Position numbers and translations under genes: made by a program. From NCBI GenBank assembly GCA_018812385.1, contig JAHJDU010000079.1:1-14118 (forward strand): a stretch of DNA of 14,118 bases. The letters are read 5' to 3'. Shown here in pieces: positions 7,589-14,118 of this stretch. The DNA comes from Pseudomonadota bacterium. GTDB lineage: Bacteria > Desulfobacterota > Desulfobacteria > Desulfobacterales > Desulfobacteraceae. The notes under the pieces were generated by a model. The model was given only the letters and a program-made list of their open reading frames with translations, made no database searches and was not told the DNA's origin. Position 1 is the stretch's first letter, and the number at the start of each line of letters is the position of its first letter.

Positions 7589-8170
7589 CTATTGTTTGGT
7601 ATTAAATAAATTCATGGCGGGAATGACACCTTTTTCAAGGATATAAAGGCAGGCATCGGAAGCAGTGTCAATACAATGATCCAATATTTTTATTTCATCA
7701 GGGGAAAAACTACCCAGGACATGCCCGGTCACATCCCCGCCTGATCCGGGATGGCCAACCCCCACTCGAATTCGAGTACAATCTTTTTTGCCAAAGGCAT
7801 CAACAATGGATCGCACACCGTTATGCCCACCATGTCCACGGCTTTTAACAATTTTTATCTTTCCAAATGCAAGATCCATATCATCATGAACAATAATGAT
7901 ATCTTCTATATCAATCTTATAATATGAGGCAAATTTATAGATGGGAAACCCACTTTTGTTCATATAGGTTAAAGGCTTCACAAGAAAGACTTCCTGACCT
8001 TTAATCTGGGCTTTTACATACTCAGAATCAAAACGGGTTTTATCAATGGAAAGGCGGGATTTTGAAGCCAGTGCTTCAACGACTAAAAAGCCGATATTAT
8101 GACGGGTAAGGGCATAATTTTTACCTGGATTGCCCAGACCCGCTATAATTTTAAATTTTAAATCCGACAT
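7589..8170 (-). CDS. pth: Peptidyl-tRNA hydrolase
   Basis: Pth cleaves peptidyl-tRNA released from stalled ribosomes and recycles the tRNA in the cytoplasm. The 193 residues are the normal length. The N-terminal AGLGNPGKNYALTRHNIGF carries Asn14 and the catalytic His24. TYMNKSG (Asn71), VHDDMDL (Asp96) and GHGGHNGVRS (Asn117) supply the other active-site residues known from the Escherichia coli enzyme. VGVGHPG follows. The start ATG lies 11 bases after the stop of the L25 gene with no strong ribosome site, so translational coupling is likely. It is the last gene of the ispE to pth block. Confidence 0.97.
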   Translation of the reverse strand: MSDLKFKIIAGLGNPGKNYALTRHNIGFLVVEALASKSRLSIDKTRFDSEYVKAQIKGQEVFLVKPLTYMNKSGFPIYKFASYYKIDIEDIIIVHDDMDLAFGKIKIVKSRGHGGHNGVRSIVDAFGKKDCTRIRVGVGHPGSGGDVTGHVLGSFSPDEIKILDHCIDTASDACLYILEKGVIPAMNLFNTKQ

Positions 8171-8181
8171 CTACAATGGGG

Positions 8182-8820
8182 TTACTCTTCAGCAGAAGGA
8201 GCAGCCTCTGCAACTACCTCTCCTATCAGTTCTTCATCTTCTTCAACTGTATCATCAACAGTCGGCGCTATAATTGTGATTATTGTAAAGTTAACTTCAT
8301 GGGGAATTTCAATATTTTCACCCAGATCAATATCCTCTACATGAACTGCATCACCCACATCAAGGTCGGTAATATCAATCTGAATAGTTTCTGGTGCATC
8401 AGCCGGCTTACAAAGCACATCAACCTCACGTCGAATAATCTGGAGAAGCCCTCCTTCTTTTACACCTTTGCTCTCGCCAACCGTTTCTACAGACACACTT
8501 ATTGTAGCCTTGACATCCATATCAATCTCATGCAAATCAACATGCAGATAGTTCAAACTAAAGGTATCCATCTGCATATCCTTGAGCATAACACTCTTTT
8601 TCTTCCCAGAATCTCCATCAATATTGAGATTGAAAAAAAGACCCATTGAACCATGTTTCCTAATGATTTTAATAAAATCTATTGTATTAATGGAAAGCAT
8701 TTCAGGATCTGTTTTTGCCCCGTAGACAATGGCAGGTATCTCATTATTACTTCTTAATTTTCTGGCAGCACCTTTACCACTAGTTTTTCTTGTTGTTGCG
8801 CTTAATTCAATTAATTCCAA
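8182..8820 (-). CDS. rplY: 50S ribosomal protein L25, long CTC/TL5 form
   Basis: L25/CTC binds 5S rRNA in the large subunit. An N-terminal L25 domain (about residues 1-95; motif RKTSGKGAARKLR, then EIPAIVYG) is followed by the TL5-type C-terminal beta domain and an acidic tail rich in Glu and Ala. I chose TTG at 8820 as the start, giving 212 residues. GGAGG (8833-8829) stands eight bases before it, and the product then begins (M)ELIELSA, like typical L25 proteins. Upstream in-frame ATGs at 8847 and 8835 would add nine or five residues but lack a ribosome site and would translate through the GGAGG. It lies 56 bases after prs and 11 bases before pth, within the conserved block. Confidence 0.92.
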   Translation of the reverse strand: MELIELSATTRKTSGKGAARKLRSNNEIPAIVYGAKTDPEMLSINTIDFIKIIRKHGSMGLFFNLNIDGDSGKKKSVMLKDMQMDTFSLNYLHVDLHEIDMDVKATISVSVETVGESKGVKEGGLLQIIRREVDVLCKPADAPETIQIDITDLDVGDAVHVEDIDLGENIEIPHEVNFTIITIIAPTVDDTVEEDEELIGEVVAEAAPSAEE

Positions 8821-8828
8821 AGTTTTTT

Positions 8829-8833
8829 CCTCC
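8829..8833 (-). promoter_or_regulatory. Ribosome binding site that decides the L25 start
   Basis: GGAGG on the minus strand lies eight bases before TTG 8820 and downstream of both in-frame ATGs (8847, 8835). It therefore points to the TTG as the initiation codon. Confidence 0.7.
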
Positions 8834-8839
8834 ATAACT

Positions 8840-8853
8840 GCATGCATGCATGC
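8840..8853. repeat. Perfect 14-bp palindrome of GCAT units before the L25 gene
   Basis: GCATGCATGCATGC is a tandem GCAT repeat and is self-complementary over its whole length. It sits just upstream of the L25 ribosome site in the prs-rplY gap. It may be chance slippage or may affect the leader structure; nothing more can be read. Confidence 0.6.
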
Positions 8854-8876
8854 TTAAATACTAATATATACTTAAT

Positions 8877-9815
8877 TTATACAAATAGAGAATTTACAGA
8901 ATCACCTCTGTAACTACGCATAATCGCTTCACCAACCAGTTTGGCAATGGATAACGTCTCAATTTTGTCGCATTGTTTCGCTTCTTCAGACAAAGGGATG
9001 GTATCTGTTACAACAAGAGAATTTAAAGATGATTTGTTTATTCTATCAATGGCCGGCCCTGAAAGCACGGGATGCGTACAATACGCATGAACCTCTTTTG
9101 CACCCTTTTCCATGATAACACTTGCAGCCTCTGTCAATGTCCCTGCCGTATCAACCATATCATCAATGATAAGCGCTATTTTATCTTCAACATCCCCGAT
9201 AATGGCCATGGCTTTTGCCTCATTTGGCGCACTTCTTCTTTTATCAATAATGGCAAGGCTTGCATTCAGTCGCTTGGCATACGCCCTTGCCCTCTCAACA
9301 CCGCCGGCATCGGGTGATACAACAACCATATTTTCAGGATACCGGGTTTTAATATCATCAATTAAGATTGGAGCAGCATAAAGGTTATCCACAGGACAAT
9401 TAAAGAAACCCTGAATTTGTCCAGAATGCAGATCCATTGTTATCACCCTGTGAACACCTGCCTTCTCAAGAAGGTCTGCGATTAATTTAGCACTTATGGG
9501 AACCCTGGGAGATACTTTTTTGTCCTGCCGTGAATACCCGAAATAAGGGATAACCGCAGTAATTCTACTTGCAGAAGATCGTTTAAATGCATCAATCAGA
9601 AGTAACAACTCAACAAGATTATCGTTCACAGGTTTACACGTGGATTGTATTACAAAAATTTCCTGCTTTCTGACATTCTCCTGAATTTCAACCTGTATTT
9701 CTCCATCACTGAAACAGTCGACTTTCAATCTTCCCAACGGCTTTGCAAGGTATTCTGAAATCCTGTCTGCAAGAATGGGATTTGAATTTCCAGCAAAAAT
9801 TGACAAGTCACTCAT
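8877..9815 (-). CDS. prs: Ribose-phosphate pyrophosphokinase (PRPP synthetase)
   Basis: Prs makes 5-phosphoribosyl 1-diphosphate from ribose 5-phosphate and ATP, for nucleotide, histidine and tryptophan synthesis. The 312 residues are the usual length for class I enzymes. Visible motifs are YFGYSRQDKK (91-100, ATP binding), the metal ligand region TMDLHSGQIQGFF (126-138), VVSPDAGGVERAR (165-177), the flexible-loop KRR (192-194) and the PRPP loop IIDDMVDTAGT (216-226). The ribosome site before ATG 9815 is weak (AAGAAGAGA). The gene lies 44 bases after tRNA-Gln and ahead of L25, as in many bacteria. Confidence 0.97.
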   Translation of the reverse strand: MSDLSIFAGNSNPILADRISEYLAKPLGRLKVDCFSDGEIQVEIQENVRKQEIFVIQSTCKPVNDNLVELLLLIDAFKRSSASRITAVIPYFGYSRQDKKVSPRVPISAKLIADLLEKAGVHRVITMDLHSGQIQGFFNCPVDNLYAAPILIDDIKTRYPENMVVVSPDAGGVERARAYAKRLNASLAIIDKRRSAPNEAKAMAIIGDVEDKIALIIDDMVDTAGTLTEAASVIMEKGAKEVHAYCTHPVLSGPAIDRINKSSLNSLVVTDTIPLSEEAKQCDKIETLSIAKLVGEAIMRSYRGDSVNSLFV

Positions 9816-9859
9816 ATCAAATCTCTTCTTTAAAATTTATAAATCCGGTTATAAAAACA

Positions 9860-9934
9860 TGGCTGGGGCGAGAGGATTCGAACCTCTGAATGCAGGGATC
9901 AAAACCCTGTGTCTTACCACTTGACGACGCCCCA
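9860..9934 (-). tRNA. tRNA-Gln, anticodon TTG, CCA encoded
   Basis: Read on the minus strand from 9934, acceptor TGGGGCG pairs with CGCCCCA, followed by discriminator G and encoded CCA. The anticodon arm is CAGGG-TTTTGAT-CCCTG, giving anticodon TTG for glutamine CAA codons. The T arm is AGAGG-TTCGAAT-CCTCT, and the D arm has the typical AAGTGGTAAGAC. The weak U1-A72 first pair is typical of bacterial tRNA-Gln. No promoter or T-run terminator separates it from ispE and prs, so it is probably processed from their transcript. Confidence 0.97.
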
Positions 9935-9971
9935 ATACATTAAATCACTACATTACACTCACAAGTATTAA

Positions 9972-10850
9972 TTAAATAAACGAGGAAAGAAATACCTTTC
10001 TCTTGCTCCTGGCCCACTTCTTCAAAAGCAGTTCAAAGCCCTTCTCTGCATTTTCCCGGGCTGAAAAAAGAGCAAAAAGAGATGAGCCGCTTCCAGTCAT
10101 ATAAACTTTTCTTTGCAGCAACACCGCCATCTCTTCTTTTGTTTCTTTGATCTCAGGATAGAGCCTGCACGCTGATTCTTCAAGGTCATTGTGCATCTGA
10201 TCCCTTACATCAAATTCCTGTCCCCGTAACGTTACATTTAAACCAGTCTTTATATTATCTTTTTGATTTGCTGTCAATCTAAAATCAATATTTTTATATA
10301 CTTCGGCTGTTGAAGCGGCAACCCCTGGGTCGCACAAAACAAGATGATAGAATTTTAAACCGGCTACTTTTTCAAGCATTTCTCCAACACCTCTTGCAAT
10401 TGCCGGATATCCAAAAATAAAAAAAGGCACATCCGCACCCAGCTTTAACCCCAATGTCATCAGTTCTGATTTTGAAAAAGGAGTTTTGTAATATGTGTTT
10501 AAAGCCATCAAAACAGATGCTGCATTGCTGCTTCCACCGCCAAGTCCACCGCCTGGGGGTATCCTTTTTATAATTTCAATGGAAAGACCTTTTTTTTCTT
10601 CACAGACCTTTGTTTTTAAAGACTGATAAAATAATACAGCCGCTTTATAGGCAAGGTTAGATTCATCTTCAGGCACATCCGGATGATCACAGGAAATTGA
10701 TAATTCTTTTTGGGCAAACTCAATATAAAGGTCATCACGCAGATCAATCTGAGTCATCAAAGAATGAAGATTATGATATCCATCCTTTCGTTTACCGGTA
10801 ACATATAGAAACAGATTTATCTTTGCAAAGGATGCAACCTTTTTTATCAA
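9972..10850 (-). CDS. ispE: 4-diphosphocytidyl-2-C-methyl-D-erythritol kinase
   Basis: IspE phosphorylates CDP-methylerythritol in the non-mevalonate (MEP) isoprenoid pathway. The 292 residues show the GHMP-kinase plan: N-terminal SFAKINLFL with Lys10, the ATP-binding loop IPPGGGLGGGSSNAA (97-111), LGADVPFF with catalytic Asp140, and the C-terminal GSGSSLFALF. The start is TTG at 10850. It overlaps the stop of the DUF1844 gene as TTGA, with GAGG seven bases upstream, so translation is probably coupled. A stop and about 37 bases separate it from the tRNA. Confidence 0.96.
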   Translation of the reverse strand: MIKKVASFAKINLFLYVTGKRKDGYHNLHSLMTQIDLRDDLYIEFAQKELSISCDHPDVPEDESNLAYKAAVLFYQSLKTKVCEEKKGLSIEIIKRIPPGGGLGGGSSNAASVLMALNTYYKTPFSKSELMTLGLKLGADVPFFIFGYPAIARGVGEMLEKVAGLKFYHLVLCDPGVAASTAEVYKNIDFRLTANQKDNIKTGLNVTLRGQEFDVRDQMHNDLEESACRLYPEIKETKEEMAVLLQRKVYMTGSGSSLFALFSARENAEKGFELLLKKWARSKRKVFLSSFI

Positions 10851-11146
10851 GCTTTTGCCTCAACATAAGCCAGCCTGATTTCACTTAGCAACGCTTCAAG
10901 AAGGTTTTTTTCTTCTTCAGTCAAATTACCCTTTGTTTTTTCTTCCAGCATGGCAATCATCTCAATGCTATGCCTTGCAAGTTCAAAATTGATGGATTTT
11001 TTTCCTGTTGAAGGATCTTCAACCTTGCCAAGCTGGACAAGACCTGATGAATATAATGACAGAATAAAACTTGAAAAATCAATTTTAAACGGACCTTTGG
11101 CTCCTGTTGGGGCATCACTCATTATAAAACCATTTCCCTTAGCCAT
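10847..11146 (-). CDS. DUF1844 family protein
   Basis: This is a 99-residue protein of the DUF1844 family, whose function is not known to me. The core FSSFILSLYSSGLVQLG is followed by NFELARHSIEMIAMLEEKT, then a helical segment with NLTEEEKNLLEALLSEIRLAYVE. I see no membrane segment or metal site. CAAGGAG at 11160-11154 lies eight bases before the ATG and is a strong ribosome site. The gene sits 24 bases after the phosphopantetheinyl transferase gene and overlaps ispE by four bases. Confidence 0.88.
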   Translation of the reverse strand: MAKGNGFIMSDAPTGAKGPFKIDFSSFILSLYSSGLVQLGKVEDPSTGKKSINFELARHSIEMIAMLEEKTKGNLTEEEKNLLEALLSEIRLAYVEAKA

Positions 11147-11170
11147 TTTCTTTCTCCTTGAATAAATTTC

Positions 11171-11689
11171 TTATGTTATTGTCCATTGAACATCAACATT
11201 ATCCTTTGTCACTGATGCAAGGTAGCCGTGAAAATAAAAATTTTCAACTAAATATTTTTTGTCTAAATACTGAACTACTAAAATTTTATCATCAACAACC
11301 ATTTTTATCTTTGCTTTTGACAGGCCTTGTATCCCATGACTTGTTTTTTTTAATACAGCTTCTTTTGCTGTAAATGTCCTGAAAAAAACAAGAGATTTGT
11401 CCTGACTTGTGAAATGCGCTCCTTCTTTTGGATCAACAATTCTTTCAAACACAGCATCAGAAACATCCTTAATCTGCTCCAGATCAATACCGATCTTTCC
11501 CGTTGAGACAACTCCGGCAACAAAATCCGGTTTGTGGGTAACAGACCAATAGATAGTATTTGACGGCAGAGGAACTCCCAGGGCATCTTTCTCTAATATT
11601 CCCACAGCAAGCTTTGATTTTAAGCTGGAGGCCTTCACACTTTCCCTGGCAAACCTGCTTAAAGCAATAACTTTCTTTTTCCCTTTCAA
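11171..11689 (-). CDS. 4'-phosphopantetheinyl transferase superfamily protein
   Basis: PPTases move the phosphopantetheine arm of CoA onto carrier proteins such as ACP. From TTG 11689, residues 48-53 (WSVTHK) and 66-73 (IGIDLEQI, metal ligands Asp69 and Glu71) form the first signature. FRTFTAKEAVLKK (103-115) forms the second, with Phe in place of the usual Trp. Length and pattern fit small Sfp/HetI-like enzymes. The start is uncertain. TTG 11689 has no good ribosome site, and the frame stays open upstream, adding FLYPVITRVPETIKA to just past the preceding stop. There GGAGG (11749-11745) lies seven bases before an in-frame ATT (11737), which could be a rare start. The gene follows the acyl-CoA synthetase almost without gap. 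Confidence 0.85.
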   Translation of the reverse strand: MKGKKKVIALSRFARESVKASSLKSKLAVGILEKDALGVPLPSNTIYWSVTHKPDFVAGVVSTGKIGIDLEQIKDVSDAVFERIVDPKEGAHFTSQDKSLVFFRTFTAKEAVLKKTSHGIQGLSKAKIKMVVDDKILVVQYLDKKYLVENFYFHGYLASVTKDNVDVQWTIT

Positions 11690-11739
11690 CGCCTTAATTG
11701 TTTCAGGAACCCTTGTTATAACCGGATATAAAAAAATGA

Positions 11740-13866
11740 TCAGTCCTCCTGAATTTCAAGTCTAATTATAATATCCGCAACAGTTGCACCCTCTCCTTCC
11801 TCGTGTACAAACAAGGGATTAATATCCAGCTCTTTTATCATGGGATGGTTATCTGCCATGGCTTTTAACGAAACAATATGTTTTTCTATGGTTTCAATAT
11901 CTGAAGGCTTCTCCCCGCGCAACCCCTTCAGAATCGGATACCCCTTAATACTCCTGACCATTCTTCTTGCAACATTTCTGCCCATGGGTGACAACCTGAA
12001 AACAACATCTTTATAGACCTCCACAAAGATACCGCCCAGTCCAAACATGACAGCATGCCCAAAAACCGGATCTTTTGATAATCCCAATATTATTTCCTTA
12101 CCTTTTGGGGCAAGCTTCTGAACCAGCACGCCCTCTATTTGGGCATCAGGATTATAGGCTTTGGCTTTTTCCATGATTGTTTCAAAAGCTTGTTCCACAC
12201 TTTTGCTATCTTCAAGTCCCACAACAACGCCGCCGGCATCTGTTTTATGTAGAATATCAGGAGATACGATCTTCATCACAACGGGGTAACCCATCTGGTC
12301 TGCAATTTTGCAGGCTTGAGTTTTATTTTTTGACAGGGCCATGGGAAGGGTTTTAAATCCATAACATTTAAGGAGTTCACTCCCGTCCAGTTCACCCAGG
12401 ATCATTCTGCCTTCCTTTAAATATTTATCAATGATCTCTTTTGCTTTAACTGTATCATAGGCAAGTTCAAACTGTGGCAAAATTTTTCTAAACAGCCACT
12501 TCATTCCCTCTCTCAGTGCGCCTAAAGATCTGGCAGCACTTTCCGGAAACTGATAAACAGGAATTTTATGCTTTTGTAAAAGCTTGACACCATCTGATAC
12601 ATCCACGACACCCATGAACGAACAGACAATTGGTTTTATGCTGTTCCTGGCAATATTAACAATGGCTTCGGCAGTGCCAATAACATCGGTCATGGATTGA
12701 GGCGTTAAAATTATCAAGGCAGCATCCACCCCACGATCACTTAATACCGTGGCCAATGTATTTTCATACCGGTCTTTGGCCGCATCCCCGATTATATCCA
12801 CGGGATTATGGAAATTGGCTGTGGATGGCAGGTGTTTCTTTAACTCCTTAATGGTCTCATCAGAAAATTTAGCCAGCTTCAACCCGGATTGTTCGCTCAT
12901 GTCTGTGGCAATAATACCGGGTCCGCCCGCATTTGTGACAATGGCAATTTTATCACCTGTCGGATATTTGTTGGCTGCAAATGCCTGGGCATAATCAAAC
13001 AATTGATTAACCGTTGCACAACGTAAGATTCCAGACATTGTAAAAATAGCATCATACAAAGCATCAGAGCCTGCAAGGGCGCCTGTATGAGAAGCGGCAG
13101 CCTTTGCGCCGGCATCTGAGGAACCTGATTTTATAACAATCACATGGGTTGGATTGGTTCCGGAAGTCATCTCTCTGACTTCTGAAATAAATTCTTCGGC
13201 GCTCCTGGAAAGCTCTTCCATATATATCATCACAACATCTGTATCAGGATCATTATGATAATACCTTAATAAATCAAGTTCATCCACATCTGCCTTGTTC
13301 CCTATTGAGATGAATTTTGAAAACCCGAACCCTTTGTCTGCCGCATAATCAAGCACTGCAGTACAAAGCGCCCCACTTTGGGAAATAAAGGAAACATTCC
13401 CAGGAGTGGGCATTCGTGCCGAAAAACTGGCATTCAGCGATACTTTTGGTGATGGATTAATCACCCCCAGACAATTGGGGCCAACCAGCCTTACTTTGGC
13501 ATTGGCGCACAAAATTTTGATTTCTTTTTCAATCTGAGCCCCTTCGCCACCCACTTCTTTAAAACCGGCAGAGACAATAACGATCCCTTTGACACCCTTT
13601 GCAATACAATCTTTTACAGCATTTAAAGCGGCCTTGGGTGGAAGAATAATCATACCCAGATCAATGGGATCAGGAATACTTGCGATACTTGTATAACATT
13701 TTACACTTAAAACAGATTTTGCTTTTGGATTAACTGGATAGAGGGTTCCCGTAAATCCGCCGTATAGGATATTGGCAAAAATATCATGCCCTACCTTTCC
13801 TTTTTGGGTTGACGCCCCTATAACAGCTATGGTTTCTGGTGCAAATATGGCATCAAGTCTATCCAT
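11740..13866 (-). CDS. ADP-forming acyl-CoA (acetate-CoA) ligase, fused alpha-beta form
   Basis: The enzyme interconverts an acyl-CoA (often acetyl-CoA), ADP and phosphate with the free acid, CoA and ATP. The 708 residues match the fused family. A CoA-binding Rossmann domain (IAVIGASTQKGKVG, 13-26) is followed by succinyl-CoA-synthetase-like domains: VGPNCLGVINP (128-138), SFISQSGAL (159-167), and the phosphorylated His260 in SHTGALAGSD. TNAGGPGIIATDM comes next. An ATP-grasp domain fills about 475-708, with SPDILHKTDAGGVVVGL carrying the second conserved histidine (His540). AAGGAGG sits four bases before ATG 13866. Substrate range cannot be read; acetate or aryl and branched acids are possible. 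It leads the long minus-strand cluster, and its stop region carries the ribosome site of the next gene. Confidence 0.93.
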   Translation of the reverse strand: MDRLDAIFAPETIAVIGASTQKGKVGHDIFANILYGGFTGTLYPVNPKAKSVLSVKCYTSIASIPDPIDLGMIILPPKAALNAVKDCIAKGVKGIVIVSAGFKEVGGEGAQIEKEIKILCANAKVRLVGPNCLGVINPSPKVSLNASFSARMPTPGNVSFISQSGALCTAVLDYAADKGFGFSKFISIGNKADVDELDLLRYYHNDPDTDVVMIYMEELSRSAEEFISEVREMTSGTNPTHVIVIKSGSSDAGAKAAASHTGALAGSDALYDAIFTMSGILRCATVNQLFDYAQAFAANKYPTGDKIAIVTNAGGPGIIATDMSEQSGLKLAKFSDETIKELKKHLPSTANFHNPVDIIGDAAKDRYENTLATVLSDRGVDAALIILTPQSMTDVIGTAEAIVNIARNSIKPIVCSFMGVVDVSDGVKLLQKHKIPVYQFPESAARSLGALREGMKWLFRKILPQFELAYDTVKAKEIIDKYLKEGRMILGELDGSELLKCYGFKTLPMALSKNKTQACKIADQMGYPVVMKIVSPDILHKTDAGGVVVGLEDSKSVEQAFETIMEKAKAYNPDAQIEGVLVQKLAPKGKEIILGLSKDPVFGHAVMFGLGGIFVEVYKDVVFRLSPMGRNVARRMVRSIKGYPILKGLRGEKPSDIETIEKHIVSLKAMADNHPMIKELDINPLFVHEEGEGATVADIIIRLEIQED

Positions 13867-14013
13867 TCTTCCTCCTTTATATATTCTATAAACAAAATTT
13901 TATATTCCCATAATTTTCATTATTAGATTTAAGATAAAATAAAGAACTTATTTATCTATAATATCACTTCATAAAACAATTATCTACAGATAGCTCAGGA
14001 TATTTGCCATAAG
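13867..14013. other. AT-rich upstream region of the acyl-CoA ligase gene
   Basis: Very AT-rich non-coding DNA that probably holds the promoter of the long minus-strand cluster. Many TATA-like hexamers occur, none with a convincing -35 box at the right distance, so no promoter is called. I see no open frame here on either strand. Confidence 0.4.
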
Positions 14014-14051
14014 AAATTTTACATAACCCATTAAATTTTACGTAACCCGTT
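14014..14051. repeat. Two-copy 19-bp tandem direct repeat
   Basis: AAATTTTACATAACCCATT (14014-14032) is followed directly by AAATTTTACGTAACCCGTT (14033-14051), 17 of 19 identical, with both differences A to G. Each copy has a TTAC(A/G)TAA core, which is palindromic in the second copy. The layout suits paired protein-binding sites, or subterminal repeats of an element. Confidence 0.7.
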
Positions 14052-14118
14052 CCAGGTTGATCGCCTTACGTCCGCTGGATGGACATTGCTACAAGCTCTA
14101 ACCTGAAGGTCACACGTA
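14052..14118. other. GC-richer block with inverted repeats at the right edge
   Basis: Base composition shifts abruptly from the AT-rich DNA to the left. CAGGTT (14053-14058) is complementary to AACCTG (14100-14105), and between them GTCC pairs with GGAC across a seven-base loop. This could be a folded RNA, a recombination site or the end of a mobile element. No frame in it is long enough to call coding, and the window stops too soon to decide. Confidence 0.3.

Noticed and set aside
7574..7589. GC-rich hairpin (GGCGGC/GCCGTC) at the pth stop codon as a terminator
   Set aside because: On the minus strand it is followed by mixed sequence and no T-tract, and it overlaps the stop codon, so intrinsic termination is not supported.
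14030..14118. Short frames at the right edge as a partial gene or transposase end
   Set aside because: All frames are under 30 codons and none shows a recognisable motif; the window is too short to support a coding call.

Overview
The window looks like chromosomal DNA of a strictly anaerobic, probably sulfate-reducing Desulfobacterota bacterium (Desulfobacteraceae-like). This is inferred from a selenocysteine-containing cytoplasmic formate dehydrogenase, an RnfB-type iron-sulfur protein fused to a GltD-like flavoprotein, an ADP-forming acyl-CoA synthetase and a CarD-family regulator. No rRNA or other taxonomic marker is present, so the lineage call is soft. Most of the window is housekeeping or core energy metabolism. 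No CRISPR array or complete mobile element is visible.

Left part (1-4410): two redox genes diverge from a 213-bp AT-rich promoter region. On the minus strand is an RnfB/GltD-like fusion that runs off the left edge. On the plus strand is fdhA, a single 903-residue selenoprotein whose in-frame TGA (2830-2832) is followed by a SECIS-like hairpin. Reading that TGA as a stop would wrongly split the gene. FdhA may pass formate electrons to the fusion protein, but this rests only on gene position. A strong terminator hairpin closes fdhA.

Middle part (4411-5853): an unrecognised, AT-rich, mostly helical 367-residue protein, convergent with a short decayed gene. The decayed gene starts like an AlaX-type alanyl-tRNA editing protein and, one frame over, ends with a segment resembling that family's C-terminus. 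It looks like an internal-deletion pseudogene.

Right part (5854-13866): everything is on the minus strand. In transcription order it is ADP-forming acyl-CoA synthetase, 4'-phosphopantetheinyl transferase, a DUF1844 protein, ispE, tRNA-Gln(TTG), prs, ribosomal protein L25/CTC and pth, then carD and an RluD-type pseudouridine synthase. The ispE, tRNA-Gln, prs, L25, pth block is a widely conserved arrangement. It links isoprenoid precursor synthesis, PRPP synthesis and translation. Tight spacing and overlaps suggest cotranscription from the synthetase onward. Several genes probably use non-ATG starts: TTG for ispE and L25, and possibly ATT for the transferase. A terminator hairpin after carD runs directly into the start codon of the pseudouridine synthase.

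Right edge (13867-14118): an AT-rich upstream region, then a two-copy 19-bp tandem repeat and a visibly more GC-rich block with inverted repeats. This may be the edge of an element or regulatory region lying outside the window.
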